From: Melastoma dodecandrum
Lineage: Eukaryota > Streptophyta > Magnoliopsida > Myrtales > Melastomataceae
Length of the DNA: 64,000 nucleotides
Direction of reading: 5' to 3'
Assembly (NCBI GenBank): GCA_029817715.1
Contig: JARUPY010000292.1
Span: forward strand, 2,510,001-2,574,000
The position numbers and the translations under genes were made by a program. A model generated the notes under the pieces. The model was not told where the DNA came from, did no database searches, and was given only the letters and a program-made list of their open reading frames with translations. This document shows, in pieces, positions 1 through 9,108 of this stretch (positions are counted from its first letter, which is position 1; every line of letters starts with the position of its first letter).

Positions 1-136
1 GCACGAGGTTGCGCTGCTGCTCGGCCACGTATCCGGCCGGGTGCAGAACGACCATGTTACAGCCGCCCAGCAGGGTCAGAAGAGGTAGGGCGAGGAGCGG
101 CAGGAGGCGCCGCCCACGGCCGATCCGGGCTCGCAC
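1..136 (-). CDS. cyoA: Cytochrome o ubiquinol oxidase subunit II, N-terminus only
   Basis: Only the first 45 codons lie in the window; the gene runs off the left edge. The start is a GTG at 136 with an AGGA ribosome site about eight bases upstream. The peptide has a basic n-region, a leucine-rich stretch and a lipobox LLGGC, then NMVVLHPAGYVAEQQRNL, which is typical of CyoA just after its lipidated cysteine. CyoA is the membrane-anchored cupredoxin-fold subunit of the proton-pumping bo3-type quinol oxidase. It lies 153 bp downstream of the symporter gene on the same strand, an order seen in other alphaproteobacterial cyo operons. The assignment rests on a short stretch but the motif is characteristic. 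Confidence 0.8.
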   Translation of the reverse strand, partial: MRARIGRGRRLLPLLALPLLTLLGGCNMVVLHPAGYVAEQQRNLV

Positions 137-289
137 GATGTCGATCCTGTCCGCTCGATGGGTCGTAGAGGTCACAGCACGCGTCTCGTCATCCCATGCC
201 GCTGCCGCGGCGCTTCAGCCGTGCCGCGCGAGGCGGCGTTCCTGTCAGCCATCTGAGGGCCGCGCGGCCTGCGCCGCGGGCCGGACCGG

Positions 290-1621
290 CTACATCTGGC
301 GCAGTTCCGAGCGATCGGTGAACAGGGCCACGAGGCTGCAGACCGCGCCGGACAGGAGGTAGACCCCGATCATCGCCAGCCCGTAGCGCTGCGACAGGAA
401 CAGCGCGACGAGGGGGGCAAAGCCCGCCCCGAGCAACCACGCGAAGTCGGAGGTCAGCGCGGCGCCGGTGTAGCGGTAGTGATTGCCGAGGCGGGCCGTC
501 ACCGCGCCCGCGGTCTGGCCGTAGGCGAGGCCGAGCAGCATGAAGCCGATCGTCACGTAGATCGTCTGGCCGATGGCGCTCTCGCCGAACAAGAGCGGCG
601 CGATGATGCTGCCGAGGGCGAAGAAGGCGATCAGCGAGGCGCTCATGATCAGGCTGTTGCGGCGGCCGATCTGGTCGGCGATCAGCCCGGAGGCCGCGAC
701 CGCGCCGGCGCACACGATGGCGCCGGAGAACTGCACGATCAGGAACTCGCCCGGCGAGCGGGTGGTGCTGTTCAGCGCCAGCCACGCGATCGGGAAGATC
801 GTCACGAGATGGAACAGCGCGAAGGCCGCGAGCGGCACGAAGGCGCCGCGGATCACGTCACCCGCATGGTGACGGAACAGCTCCAGCGCCGGGACCGGGC
901 GCAGCCGGTCGAGGTCCATCATCCGGGCGAACTCGTCGGTGGCGACGAGGCGCAGCCGGGCGAACAGGGCGACCACGTTGATGGTGAAGGCGCAGTAGAA
1001 GGGGAAGCGCCAGCCCCAGTCGATGAAGTCCGCCTCGTCGAGGTTGACCAGGAAGAACGCGAACAGGGCGCTCGCCACCATGAAGCCCAGCGGCGCGCCG
1101 AGCTGCGGGATCATCGCGTACCAGCCGCGCCGCTCCCGGGGGGCGTTCATGGCGAGCAGCGAGGCGAGACCGTCCCAGGCGCCGCCGAGGGCGAGGCCCT
1201 GCAGGATCCGGAGGCCCGCCAGGATGTAGACCGCCGAGATGCCGATGCTGTCGTAGCGCGGCAGGAAGCTCACCGCCGCGGTCGAGCCGCCGAGCAGGAA
1301 CAGGGCGGTCGTGAGCTTCACGCTGCGGCCGTGGCGCCGGTCGATCGCCATGAAGATCACGGTGCCGATCGGGCGGGCGATGAAGGCGAGGGCGAAGATC
1401 GCGAAGGCGTAGAGCGTGCCCTTCAGCGGATCGACGAAGGGGAAGAACACCTTCGGGAAGACCAGCACGCAGGCGATGCCGAAGACGAAGAAGTCGAAAT
1501 ACTCCGACGCGCGCCCGATCACGACACCAATGGCGATCTCGTTGGGATGGACCTTGTGGTCCCCCATCGCCTGCTGGGCATCGCGCTCAAGGCCTGTAAC
1601 CGTCGGAGTGTTCGCGCTCAT
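290..1621 (-). CDS. MFS transporter of the metabolite:H+ symporter (MHS) type
   Basis: A 443-residue inner-membrane protein with about twelve hydrophobic segments. An MFS loop motif is visible (GLIADQIGRRNS), and the N-terminus has the MHS-like run ASEYFDFFVFG followed by FARPIGTVIF. The family carries small organic acids or osmolytes with protons; the substrate cannot be read here. The reading frame is open to 1795, but the ATG at 1621 (MSANTPTVTG) gives the normal family length and the upstream codons look non-coding. It precedes cyoA on the same strand, so it may share a promoter in the 170 bp before it and be co-expressed with the terminal oxidase. Confidence 0.85.
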   Translation of the reverse strand: MSANTPTVTGLERDAQQAMGDHKVHPNEIAIGVVIGRASEYFDFFVFGIACVLVFPKVFFPFVDPLKGTLYAFAIFALAFIARPIGTVIFMAIDRRHGRSVKLTTALFLLGGSTAAVSFLPRYDSIGISAVYILAGLRILQGLALGGAWDGLASLLAMNAPRERRGWYAMIPQLGAPLGFMVASALFAFFLVNLDEADFIDWGWRFPFYCAFTINVVALFARLRLVATDEFARMMDLDRLRPVPALELFRHHAGDVIRGAFVPLAAFALFHLVTIFPIAWLALNSTTRSPGEFLIVQFSGAIVCAGAVAASGLIADQIGRRNSLIMSASLIAFFALGSIIAPLLFGESAIGQTIYVTIGFMLLGLAYGQTAGAVTARLGNHYRYTGAALTSDFAWLLGAGFAPLVALFLSQRYGLAMIGVYLLSGAVCSLVALFTDRSELRQM

Positions 1622-1791
1622 CGCTGGTTGTCGCCCTCGCCGTGCGTCCACGGAAACGCCTTGGCCGGAACCGCCTCTTGCGGCATGTCCAGAGGTATCG
1701 CAACCGGCCCTGGACGCAAGTTCACCCACTGACGCATGCATAGCACCACGCGGTCGCGGCGATCCCGCAGCATCCGCGCAACCCGCGCGTC

Positions 1792-3984
1792 TCACACCCG
1801 GTAATGGGCCGAGTTCCGTGACAGGTTGATGTTGTAGTACGGATCGGCGCGCAGCTCCGGGCCCCAGCGGTCGAGCATGGTGAGCACCTCGCCCTCGAAG
1901 CGCTTCTGCTTCTCGGGGGTGTCCTCGGCCCCGCGGCTCTTCGACTCGTGGTGAATGAGCTTGGCGAAGGGCGTCCAGATGATCCGGTAGCCGGCCCGAC
2001 GGACCTTCAGGCAGAGGTCCACGTCATTGAACGCGACCTTCAGGGCGACCGCGTCGAAGCCGCCGACCTCGGCGAAGACGTCGGCCCGCATGGCGAGGCA
2101 GGCGCCCGTCACCGCCGAGACCTCGTGGGCGATCACCATGCGGCAGAAGTAGCCCGGATCCGCGTCCGGCACGCCGAGATGGCTGTGGCCGGCCACGCCC
2201 CCGATCCCCAGCACGATGCCGCCGTGCTGGATGGTTCGATCCGGGTAGAGGAGCTTGGCCCCGACGGCGCCGATCTCGGGCCGGACCGCGTGGCGGACCA
2301 GCTCGGTGAGCCAGCTCGGCTCCAGCACCTCGATGTCGTTGTTGAGGAAAAGGAGGATCGACCCGGTCGCCGCCGCCGCACCCCGATTAGAGAGATCGGA
2401 GAAATTGAAGGCGCCCGGTACCTGCACGACGCGCACCCGCGGATCGTCCCGGTAGCGGGCGAACAGGGCGGCGGTCTCGGGCTCACGGCTGTCGTTGTCG
2501 AGGATGACCACCTCGATATCGGGGTAATCCGTGGCGGTGAGCAGCCCGTCGAGGGTGACCGACAGGAGTTCGGCGCGGTCCCGGGTCGGGATGATCGCCG
2601 AGACCCGGGGCGGCGGCTCCGGCAGGGGCCGGATCAGGCGGTTGAAGCCGCTGGGCCCGGGCTCCGCCCGCCCGCCCCAGGGGGCCACGACCTCCTCCAG
2701 GGCCCGCAGGCGCGCGGCCTCCGCCCGAGCGAGGGACCGGTCCGAGAAGGTGCCGGAGCCCTGCGCGGCGCGCCAGTGGTAGAGCACCCGCGGGATGTGG
2801 CGGATGCGGGCGGGGTCGAGGCCGTCGGTGAGCCGGAGCAGCAGGTCGTGGTCCTGGCTGCCCTCGAAGCCGGGGCGCAGGCCGCCGAGGGCGCGTAAGG
2901 ATTCGGTCCGCACCACCGTGAGATGGTTGATGTAGTTCTGGGCGTAGAGCAGCTCGCGGTCGAAGCCCGCCTTGAAATGCGGGTCGAAGCGGCGGCCGCG
3001 CCCGTCGATCTTGTCCTCGTCGCTGTAGATCAGCACGAGGTCCGGGTCGCGGCGCAGGGCCCGGGCGACCTCGTAGAGCGCGTCCACGGTGAGCGCGTCG
3101 TCGTGGTCCATGAAGGCGCAGGCGACGCCCCGGGCGAGGCCCAGCGCATCGTTGGTCGCCCGGGCGATGTGGCCGTTCTCGGGCCGGGTGTGGACGCGGA
3201 TGCGCGGGTCGGCCTCGGCCGCCTTCGCGAGGATCTTCGGGATCGCCGGCCGCGTGGAGGCGTCGTCGACCACGCAGAGTTCCCAATGCGGATAGAGCTG
3301 CGCGCCGAGGGAGGCGAGGGCGGCCCTGAGCACCTTCGGGTCGGGGTCGTGGACCGGCATCAGCACGGAGATCAGGGGCGGATCGGCCCAGGCGGCGATC
3401 TCGGCGGCGATCCCGTCCCGCTCGGGCCGACGCAGGGTGTGGGTGCCGAGCCACGCCTCGTAGCCGGTCACCCGCCGGTGGCGCAAAGCCCGGCCGAGGA
3501 AGCCCCGGGCGCGCACCTTCTTGCCGAGGACGCGCCAGTACAGGGCCTGCACGGTCAGGCCGGGCTCGCGCAGGAGGCCGCGCAGGGCGAGGGCCGGCCG
3601 GGCGAGCCGGCGCACCGCGATCCGGCGCAGCCGGGCCGGCACCCGTCCGGCCGGATCGACCACGCGCAGCTCCACGACATCGTCGGGCAGGCGGCCGACC
3701 CACGCGAAGGCGCCCCCGCCCCGCGCCTCCTGGGGCAGGAGCGCGCCCGGGCGCCCGTCGGCCCCGACGAAGCTGATGTCGGGCACCGCGTCCCGGCCGT
3801 CCGCCGGATCGTTGAACAGGACGATCTCGGCCCAGCGGCCGGCGAGATCCGGCAGGGCGACGCGCAGCCCGTCGGCCCCGGACCGGACCGGCAGGGCGCC
3901 GCGGCCGCGCCGGGGGCCGGCCAGCTGCGCCGGGGGCAGGCGGCCCCCGGCCGCCGCGTCGGCGACGCGCACGGTCAGCTCCAT
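1792..3984 (-). CDS. Two-domain family 2 glycosyltransferase
   Basis: A 730-residue protein. Residues 1-200 are a poorly conserved N-terminal region. A first GT2 domain starts near residue 203 (ISVLMPVHDPDP, then VVDDAST, then a metal-binding MDHDDAL). A second starts near residue 465 (VSAIIPTRDRAELL, then DNDSREPE, then FLNNDIEV and NDVDLCLKVRRAGYRI). Tandem GT2 proteins of this kind extend O-antigen, rhamnan-like or other surface glycans from nucleotide sugars in the cytoplasm. The start ATG at 3984 overlaps the end of the upstream gene by ten bases, which suggests translational coupling. The frame remains open further upstream, but that part is the shadow of the neighbour. Acceptor and sugar are unknown. 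Confidence 0.88.
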   Translation of the reverse strand: MELTVRVADAAAGGRLPPAQLAGPRRGRGALPVRSGADGLRVALPDLAGRWAEIVLFNDPADGRDAVPDISFVGADGRPGALLPQEARGGGAFAWVGRLPDDVVELRVVDPAGRVPARLRRIAVRRLARPALALRGLLREPGLTVQALYWRVLGKKVRARGFLGRALRHRRVTGYEAWLGTHTLRRPERDGIAAEIAAWADPPLISVLMPVHDPDPKVLRAALASLGAQLYPHWELCVVDDASTRPAIPKILAKAAEADPRIRVHTRPENGHIARATNDALGLARGVACAFMDHDDALTVDALYEVARALRRDPDLVLIYSDEDKIDGRGRRFDPHFKAGFDRELLYAQNYINHLTVVRTESLRALGGLRPGFEGSQDHDLLLRLTDGLDPARIRHIPRVLYHWRAAQGSGTFSDRSLARAEAARLRALEEVVAPWGGRAEPGPSGFNRLIRPLPEPPPRVSAIIPTRDRAELLSVTLDGLLTATDYPDIEVVILDNDSREPETAALFARYRDDPRVRVVQVPGAFNFSDLSNRGAAAATGSILLFLNNDIEVLEPSWLTELVRHAVRPEIGAVGAKLLYPDRTIQHGGIVLGIGGVAGHSHLGVPDADPGYFCRMVIAHEVSAVTGACLAMRADVFAEVGGFDAVALKVAFNDVDLCLKVRRAGYRIIWTPFAKLIHHESKSRGAEDTPEKQKRFEGEVLTMLDRWGPELRADPYYNINLSRNSAHYRV

Positions 3985-5014
3985 CCCTTGTCGACCGAGG
4001 CCTTCACGACATCCGACATGGCCACGTCGAACACCAGCATCTCCTCGACGGCCTTGACGCTCTTCAGACGCTGGGCGAGCGCCTCCGTCTCCGGCGGAAC
4101 CGCGGGCAGGACCGGGATCGGCGCGCGGATGCCCAACCGGTCGAACAGCGTCGACGCGAAGGCCGCGAACCGCGTCCGGTGCCCGACGATCTCCACGCGC
4201 GCGAGCACCTCGATCGCCGCGATCGAATTGCCCGGATGCAGCCGGTCCTCCGGCATGCGGGTCCCCAATTGCCGGGTCAGCGGGTTGTAGAGCAGCCGGT
4301 AGGCCGGCTCCGGCATCATGCGGAAGAAGCGTTTGAGGCTCTTCACGTCGGCGAAGTCGTACGCGTCCGCGAAGGTGGCGGCCTCGGCCAGCGCGCCGAG
4401 GCGCCAGCTGCGCGCCGGATCGGCGGCGTCGTCGGCCCGGGCCTGGAGCCACAGCATGCGGGTCGCCATCTCGATGTAGGGATCCTGCACCAGGAGCGCC
4501 GTGATCATCAGATCCGGGGTCAGGTAGTTTTCATACCGCGGCACCGTGAGCGAGCCCGACATCAGGAGCGAGCGGGTCGTGCTCATGAAGATGCTGGAGA
4601 TGATCTCGTCGCTCAGCTTGTGAGCGCCGAAGTAGCACTTCTCATAATGTGGAAACAGGGCGTTCTGGATTAGAATTTCAGGCTCGATTCCCGTATTGAT
4701 GAGATAGGTTCGAACTTGCGTCAGACCCTTCTGAACATTGCGTCGGTGAATCAGCGTGTTCGTATCGGCATCGTAGAGCTCCAGCCGCTCGATGTCGGGG
4801 AGCCCCGGCACCTCGACGCCGGTGATCAGGAAGATACACTGTCCCGTCGCGTGCCAGCCATTGGTCTTGAACACCGGATCGGTGAGGCCGCCTCGATTTC
4901 GGCGACCCGACGCCCGTCGACGGACACGGCGACCCGGCCGATGGCCTGCTGATTATCTGGTACAACCCACCCGCGGATCGAATGAATGTCATCGTGATCA
5001 ATGTAAAATCGCAC
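3975..5014 (-). pseudogene. Unknown protein of the glycan locus, apparently frameshifted
   Basis: Two overlapping frames read as one protein. The first starts at a GTG at 5014 (RFYIDHDDIHSIRGWVVP) and carries a beta-sandwich-like segment with VAVSVDGRRVAEIEA, resembling accessory domains of glycan enzymes. The second resumes as LTDPVFKTNGWHATG and runs about 300 codons to the stop at 3975. Adding one G near 4888 would join them smoothly, so a single base appears lost. Without correction the second frame could only start at a GTG at 4874. No catalytic motif is recognised in the alpha-helical C-terminal part. It is coupled to the glycosyltransferase by a ten-base overlap, so a role in the same surface glycan is likely. 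A sequencing error is as possible as a real mutation. Confidence 0.65.
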
Positions 5015-5236
5015 GGCGGATTTCTAAACTTCGCTGTCCTTCGAGGCACGGGCCTGCATGCCCGCGCCCGGAACCGGGCCGGTTCACGACACGCGCGGCT
5101 GGCGAGCCCCGTTCGCTCGGCTGGCCAACCTATCAGCGCGTGACGGCGCGTGCAAAGCGCGGCGCGGGGTTCGGCGTGCCGCATCCCGGGATCCTGGCAC
5201 GCAGGATCCCCCTGTCCGCGCCCCCCTCGCAGGGCG

Positions 5237-6241
5237 CTACGCGGGAAGGGCGTCGGGCCTCGATGCAGCCGCCAATTCCGCGCCGTACCGGTCGCGCGTG
5301 TAGCGGTCCAGGCTCCATCCATCATCCACGGACCTGAACACGAAGCGCTCCGACATCTCGGCCAGAACCAGATCGGGACGCACGCGCGCGATGTAATCGT
5401 AGTCGAGTTGCGTGCTCCAGATGAAGTGCAACTCCCGGAACGTTTCGGCCAGCATGATCGTGAGCCCGATCGGCATGAAGTTCGCGTAGCTGTCGCCGAA
5501 CAGGACCACGCGCCGGGGATCGGCCGCGCCTTCGTTGCGGTAGATGACGTGCGCGCCGGTGTGGAGCGTTCCCTCCAATCCAAGCTGCTCCCGGCGCTCC
5601 ACAATGGGGCTCGCGTACACGCGAACGGCATCCCGTTGGATGTGGTGCAGCGTCGTTCCCTCATACCGCGGCGGGTCGAAGGCGATTCCCAGGTCGCCCG
5701 CCCAGCCCGAATGGTAGGTGGTCGGGCGCTCCCAGAAATCGCGTACCGGACGAGCGTCGACTGCGCGGCAGATCTCGCGATAAGCCACCACCCGGCCCGC
5801 GAAGGAGAGGTGGCTGTCCGTGCGATAGTACAGATCCTGCTCGGATCTCCGGCGCCGCATCGGCCCGATCAAGTCGATCAGCGTGGATCGCCAGCGCGCG
5901 CGGCGCCGCAAGACACGGTCGACGCGCAGACCGAGCAGCGGAAAGTGCCGAAAATATTGATCCTCATGGTATAACCTGAAGGCCGGCGACAATTTCCAAT
6001 TTACGTCGATGTCGTTCAGTAGATGATCATAGATCGTTATTTTTTCCGGCACGAGGATGTGTCGGTAGGCGACGCCCATCTCGAGCAGCGTTCGCCTGCG
6101 GTGAAGGATGACGGTCTGCCAATGCAGGAGCGCGTTCTGGACGTCTGCGGATGTGGCGAATTGCGAGCTGACGTTGTTGCTTCCCTGCAGGAGAAAGAGA
6201 AACCCATCTTTCCCGGCGTGTATCTGGTCGACGGCGGCCAT
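5237..6241 (-). CDS. AlgX/AlgJ-like SGNH protein, probable polysaccharide O-acetylation factor
   Basis: A 334-residue protein. It starts with AGKDGFLFLLQGSN, the entry motif of AlgX/AlgJ/DHHW-type proteins. The catalytic Asp-His pair is seen in TDSHLS (Asp142, His144) and the serine block in VLFGDSYAN (Ser251). AlgX and AlgJ are SGNH-hydrolase-like proteins that transfer acetyl groups to exported polysaccharide. No signal peptide is evident from the ATG at 6241. The frame extends upstream to 6373, but that part lacks a clear leader, and GGAA precedes the chosen ATG. The neighbours are glycan genes and an acyltransferase-3 lies 6 kb away, which supports sugar acetylation. Confidence 0.72.
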   Translation of the reverse strand: MAAVDQIHAGKDGFLFLLQGSNNVSSQFATSADVQNALLHWQTVILHRRRTLLEMGVAYRHILVPEKITIYDHLLNDIDVNWKLSPAFRLYHEDQYFRHFPLLGLRVDRVLRRRARWRSTLIDLIGPMRRRRSEQDLYYRTDSHLSFAGRVVAYREICRAVDARPVRDFWERPTTYHSGWAGDLGIAFDPPRYEGTTLHHIQRDAVRVYASPIVERREQLGLEGTLHTGAHVIYRNEGAADPRRVVLFGDSYANFMPIGLTIMLAETFRELHFIWSTQLDYDYIARVRPDLVLAEMSERFVFRSVDDGWSLDRYTRDRYGAELAAASRPDALPA

Positions 6242-6520
6242 CAAGTGTTTCCAAGACGAGCGCTCGGGGCGTGATGTCGAGCGGTCATGCGGTGGCGGCT
6301 GGCAAAAGCCAATCCCGGGGCGGCATTCTGGTCGGCCCCTTGTCTCGACGATGGTCGTTGCAGGCAAGCACATCGGTCGAGCAGATCGCCGCGGATCGAA
6401 TCATCCCGCTCGTGGTCGATGGAGCAGCGCCTGTCCCGGAGCGGCGCGCAGGTTCCGCTTGCGCCCCGGCCGGGCAGGGGCTATAGGCCCCGCCCACCGG
6501 AGCCCGAGCGGCTGCGGCCC

Positions 6521-6595
6521 GGGCGCGTAGCTCAGCGGGAGAGCACTACCTTGACATGGTAGGGGTCACAGGTTCGATCCCTGTCGCGCCCACCA
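6521..6595 (+). tRNA. tRNA-Val (anticodon GAC)
   Basis: A full cloverleaf is visible: acceptor GGGCGCG pairs with CGCGCCC, the D-arm is GCTCAGCGGGAGAGC, the anticodon stem CTACC/GGTAG encloses loop TTGACAT with anticodon GAC, and the T-arm contains GGTTCGATCC. The CCA end is encoded. It is 75 nt including CCA. There is no integrase beside it, so it is not obviously an integration site. Confidence 0.97.
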
Positions 6596-6887
6596 CTCGA
6601 CCTGCAGGGGTCGCATGGTTTTCCAGACGGCAAGCGATTGATTGCGGTCAGCGATTGTTTAACGCCTCGTCGTCAGGTTCAGCGAACCTGGATCCGTTCG
6701 GCGAACCGCACCGACAGGCTCGCATGGCTGCCCTTCCCGCCCTATCCGCGCTGCGTCCGGTCGCTCCGATCTCCGGTCAGGCCGTCGAGGCCGCCGGCGG
6801 TGCGGTCGCGGCCCGCTTGCCCGTGGCGGCGACCGGGCAGGGCATCGGGACTCACGGCGCGAGTCCGCTGTCGCATCCGGTGCCGAG

Positions 6888-7175
6888 ATGAGCGAGCGCG
6901 CCGCCACAGCGGCCGAACGCAGGCACTGGTTCTACGACAGCCGGATCTTGGTCTCCGCTTTCTGCCTGTTGCTGTTCATGGCGATCTTCTGGCAGGTCAG
7001 CCAGTTCGAAGGCTTCCAGCCGATCTTCACCTGCGAGTCCAAGAAGGACATCGATCAGTGGCTCCTCACGTCGGGGATGGATGCGTGCATGGACAAGGCG
7101 CATTCCCCCGAGGCCCAGGCCCGCTGTGTGCGGACGGTCTACATCCTGGCCTGCATGAAGGAGCGGTGGCGCTGA
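6888..7175 (+). CDS. Small membrane protein of unknown function
   Basis: A 95-residue protein with one strong membrane segment (about residues 21-39, LVSAFCLLLFMAIFW). A C-terminal part follows with four cysteines (Cys49, Cys67, Cys80, Cys89), which could form disulphides on the periplasmic side. The start ATG at 6888 follows a weak GGTGCCGAG. It lies alone on the plus strand between the tRNA and a convergent Crp-type regulator. I recognise no family. Codon bias is like that of clear genes nearby, so it is probably real. Confidence 0.7.
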   Translation: MSERAATAAERRHWFYDSRILVSAFCLLLFMAIFWQVSQFEGFQPIFTCESKKDIDQWLLTSGMDACMDKAHSPEAQARCVRTVYILACMKERWR

Positions 7176-7298
7176 GGCCGCCCTGCGGCGGCGCGAGGCT
7201 TCGGACGTCGTATGCCAGGATCCCGTGCTCCGCTGCGCGGCCCCCGAAGCGGACGGCTCTGGCTCAGGCGCGGCACAGCACCCGATCCGAAGCCCCGA

Positions 7299-8066
7299 TC
7301 AGCGCACGAGCTTCGTCGTGCCGGGCAAGCGTCCAAGCTCCTCGGCCGACCTCTCCGCCACCGGCAGAAGCAGGTAGTCTGGCTTGAACTCCGCGACATC
7401 GCGCAAGCGGCCCAGGTCCGGCACGCTGATGCTCTTGCGCCCGCTGGTGATCAAACCGGCGGTGCGCAGATCCGCGAGCACGCGCGACAGGTGCACGTTC
7501 GAGAGCCCGGCCGTGTCGGCCAGTTCGGCTTGCGTCAGGGGGAGCCGGTAATCGGGCTCGGTCCCGAGGCCCACCGCCTGGAGCCGGGTGAGGAGCTCGC
7601 AGAGGATATGGGCGATCTGCTTGTCGGCGGATCGACGCCCGATTCCGACCAGCCATTCCTGCAGCACGGCTCCGTCGACCAGAACGGACCACCACAGCGC
7701 GCGATAGATGTTGGGTCGCGCCGCGGCCAGTTCCTTGATCGCACGATACGGGACCGAGGCGATGGTGCACGGTGTCAGGGTCGCCACCGAATTGATCGCG
7801 CGGTTGAGGAGCGAGGCATGCAGATCGCAGCCGTCGCCCGGGACCAGATAGGCGAGGATCGAGCGGCCACCGTCGGGCACGAGCTTGTAACGGCAGGCGA
7901 ACCCGTCGAGGATGATGTAGGCGACCCCCGGAGCGCTCCCCTCCGACACGAGGTCACGGCCGGCCTCGACCTGTGAGATGTCGCCGATCGCGCGCTCCAG
8001 CGCCGCGACGTCATCCCGATCCAGAGGCGCGCGAAGGGACAGCTTCCGGATAAACGAATCCAACAT
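7299..8066 (-). CDS. Crp/Fnr-family transcriptional regulator
   Basis: A 255-residue protein with an N-terminal cyclic-nucleotide-binding-like beta-roll (about 1-120, with VSEGSAPGVAYIILDGFACRYK) and a C-terminal helix-turn-helix of the Crp type (LPLTQAELADTAGLSNVHLSRVLADLRTAG, about 180-210, split here by motif). The cysteine cluster of Fnr is absent, so oxygen sensing through an iron-sulphur centre is unlikely. Such proteins are common in Methylobacterium and related genera and often serve stress or redox responses; the target is unknown. The ATG at 8066 is preferred over an upstream start at 8093 because it gives the usual family N-terminus. Confidence 0.88.
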   Translation of the reverse strand: MLDSFIRKLSLRAPLDRDDVAALERAIGDISQVEAGRDLVSEGSAPGVAYIILDGFACRYKLVPDGGRSILAYLVPGDGCDLHASLLNRAINSVATLTPCTIASVPYRAIKELAAARPNIYRALWWSVLVDGAVLQEWLVGIGRRSADKQIAHILCELLTRLQAVGLGTEPDYRLPLTQAELADTAGLSNVHLSRVLADLRTAGLITSGRKSISVPDLGRLRDVAEFKPDYLLLPVAERSAEELGRLPGTTKLVR

Positions 8067-8534
8067 CGATTTCGGCACGCTCGCAACGCACACAGGGAAT
8101 CCCTATACCATATAGGCGCGGATCCCGCCCCGGTGCTCGATCTCCGCCATCGTCGGGCCGGGAACGCGCGGTGCCGGGGCGCGAACGACCGGGCAAGCCA
8201 TCAAAAGAGGGCGATGTGACCGATTGACCGTGATACCGGTTCGTTTCGGCTCCGGTCTCGCCTTCAGGTCCGGCCGCGAGCCGCGGGAGATGCCGAAGGC
8301 ATGGACGCCCGGACCGGTCGGCGCGCTTCGCCAGGAGACTACGGGTGCGTCTCGGCGGGCGGCCCCCGCTCGACACGCCCACCGCGCCGGCGAGGCACAT
8401 TGTCGCATCCGCAGACGGAACCGGTGAAGAAACCGTTCTCGGCTTTGCTTCGGGAGCGAGTAAGTTCAATCTCTGGACGCGTGCCCCGAAACCCCCGATG
8501 CTTCTCGACCGTCCCCGGATGGAGCCTTCGATTT
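8067..8534. other. Intergenic region without a clear gene
   Basis: The 470 bases upstream of the Crp-type regulator contain only short overlapping frames with no consistent coding signal. Promoters for the regulator (leftward) and the small genes to the right should lie here. I see no convincing sigma-70 hexamers or repeats. Confidence 0.5.
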
Positions 8535-8675
8535 ATGAGACTTCGTGCTTCAGGACGGCGCTCGGAGATGTCTCCTGTGCCCTCTTCGCTGTCTGCTCGG
8601 GTCGCCGTCACGTTCATCTGCTCTCTACTGCTGACGACCATTTCCTATGTTTCCGTTTTACTGTTGAAGAGCTGA
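8535..8675 (+). CDS. Candidate small membrane peptide
   Basis: A 46-codon frame starting at ATG 8535. It has a basic, serine-rich N-terminus followed by one hydrophobic helix (VAVTFICSLLLTTISYVSVLLL) ending in a lysine and stop. GGAG lies 11 bases before the start, a rather long spacing. Local GC is lower than in neighbouring genes. Other frames over the same bases are also open, so this is a weak call based on the single helix only. Confidence 0.3.
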   Translation: MRLRASGRRSEMSPVPSSLSARVAVTFICSLLLTTISYVSVLLLKS

Positions 8676-8753
8676 GCCTAAGAGCGCCGATTATTGATTT
8701 TGAGACATGTTAGGGGATAAGATCGCGGCTTCATCGCTTTCCGATGCTTGGCG

Positions 8754-9047
8754 ATGGGTGTAGGGAAGACGCCGGAAGCCGATCAAACAGGCGCGCCCGG
8801 CATGATCTATCTCTTGACGGCAGCCATCGGGATGATCACCGCGCGCTGGCTCAATTGGTTCTGCCTCGTCGTCATCACGATGACGTTCTCCATCGCGATC
8901 GGCATCGAGGGATCCCTGCACGCCCGACCCTTCCTGTCAGTCCTGCAGCGGGGCCTCGCGGTGAATGCGACGCTCCAGGGTGCCTATCTCGGACAAGCCT
9001 TCGTCCTCGTGTTCGGGCCTCGGCTGTTGAGGCGCCCCGGCAAATAG
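8754..9047 (+). CDS. Small membrane protein of unknown function
   Basis: A 97-residue protein with two hydrophobic stretches: MIYLLTAAIGMITARWLNWF and LVVITMTFSIAIGI. A third, weaker one lies near the C-terminus (AYLGQAFVLVFG), before a basic tail. The start could be ATG 8754 or ATG 8802; neither has a strong ribosome site, and the shorter form begins directly at the first helix. It faces the GT61 glycosyltransferase gene tail to tail. The family is not recognised, though small two-helix proteins are common near exopolysaccharide genes. Confidence 0.6.
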   Translation: MGVGKTPEADQTGAPGMIYLLTAAIGMITARWLNWFCLVVITMTFSIAIGIEGSLHARPFLSVLQRGLAVNATLQGAYLGQAFVLVFGPRLLRRPGK

Positions 9048-9108
9048 GCGCCCCCGGGCAGGATCCCATCGTCCGAGCGGATCGAGCGGGGCGTCGGCGC
9101 CGCATGCC

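Noticed and set aside
479..1732. Long plus-strand open frame opposite the MFS transporter
   Set aside because: Its translation is Arg/Glu/Asp/Gly-rich with no hydrophobic core and lies wholly antisense to a gene with clear membrane helices and motifs; it is a GC-driven shadow.
2923..4290. Long plus-strand frame opposite the glycosyltransferase
   Set aside because: It is composed of Asp/Gly/Arg/Val in non-native proportions and is antisense to conserved GT2 motifs.
6521..6595. tRNA-Val as attachment site of a genomic island
   Set aside because: No integrase, no direct repeat of the tRNA 3' end and no mobile genes were seen in the flanks.
6724..6891. 55-codon Ala/Pro-rich frame whose stop overlaps the next start as ATGA
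   Set aside because: The overlap looks like coupling, but the peptide is low-complexity Ala/Pro/Gly without a ribosome site; chance is more likely.
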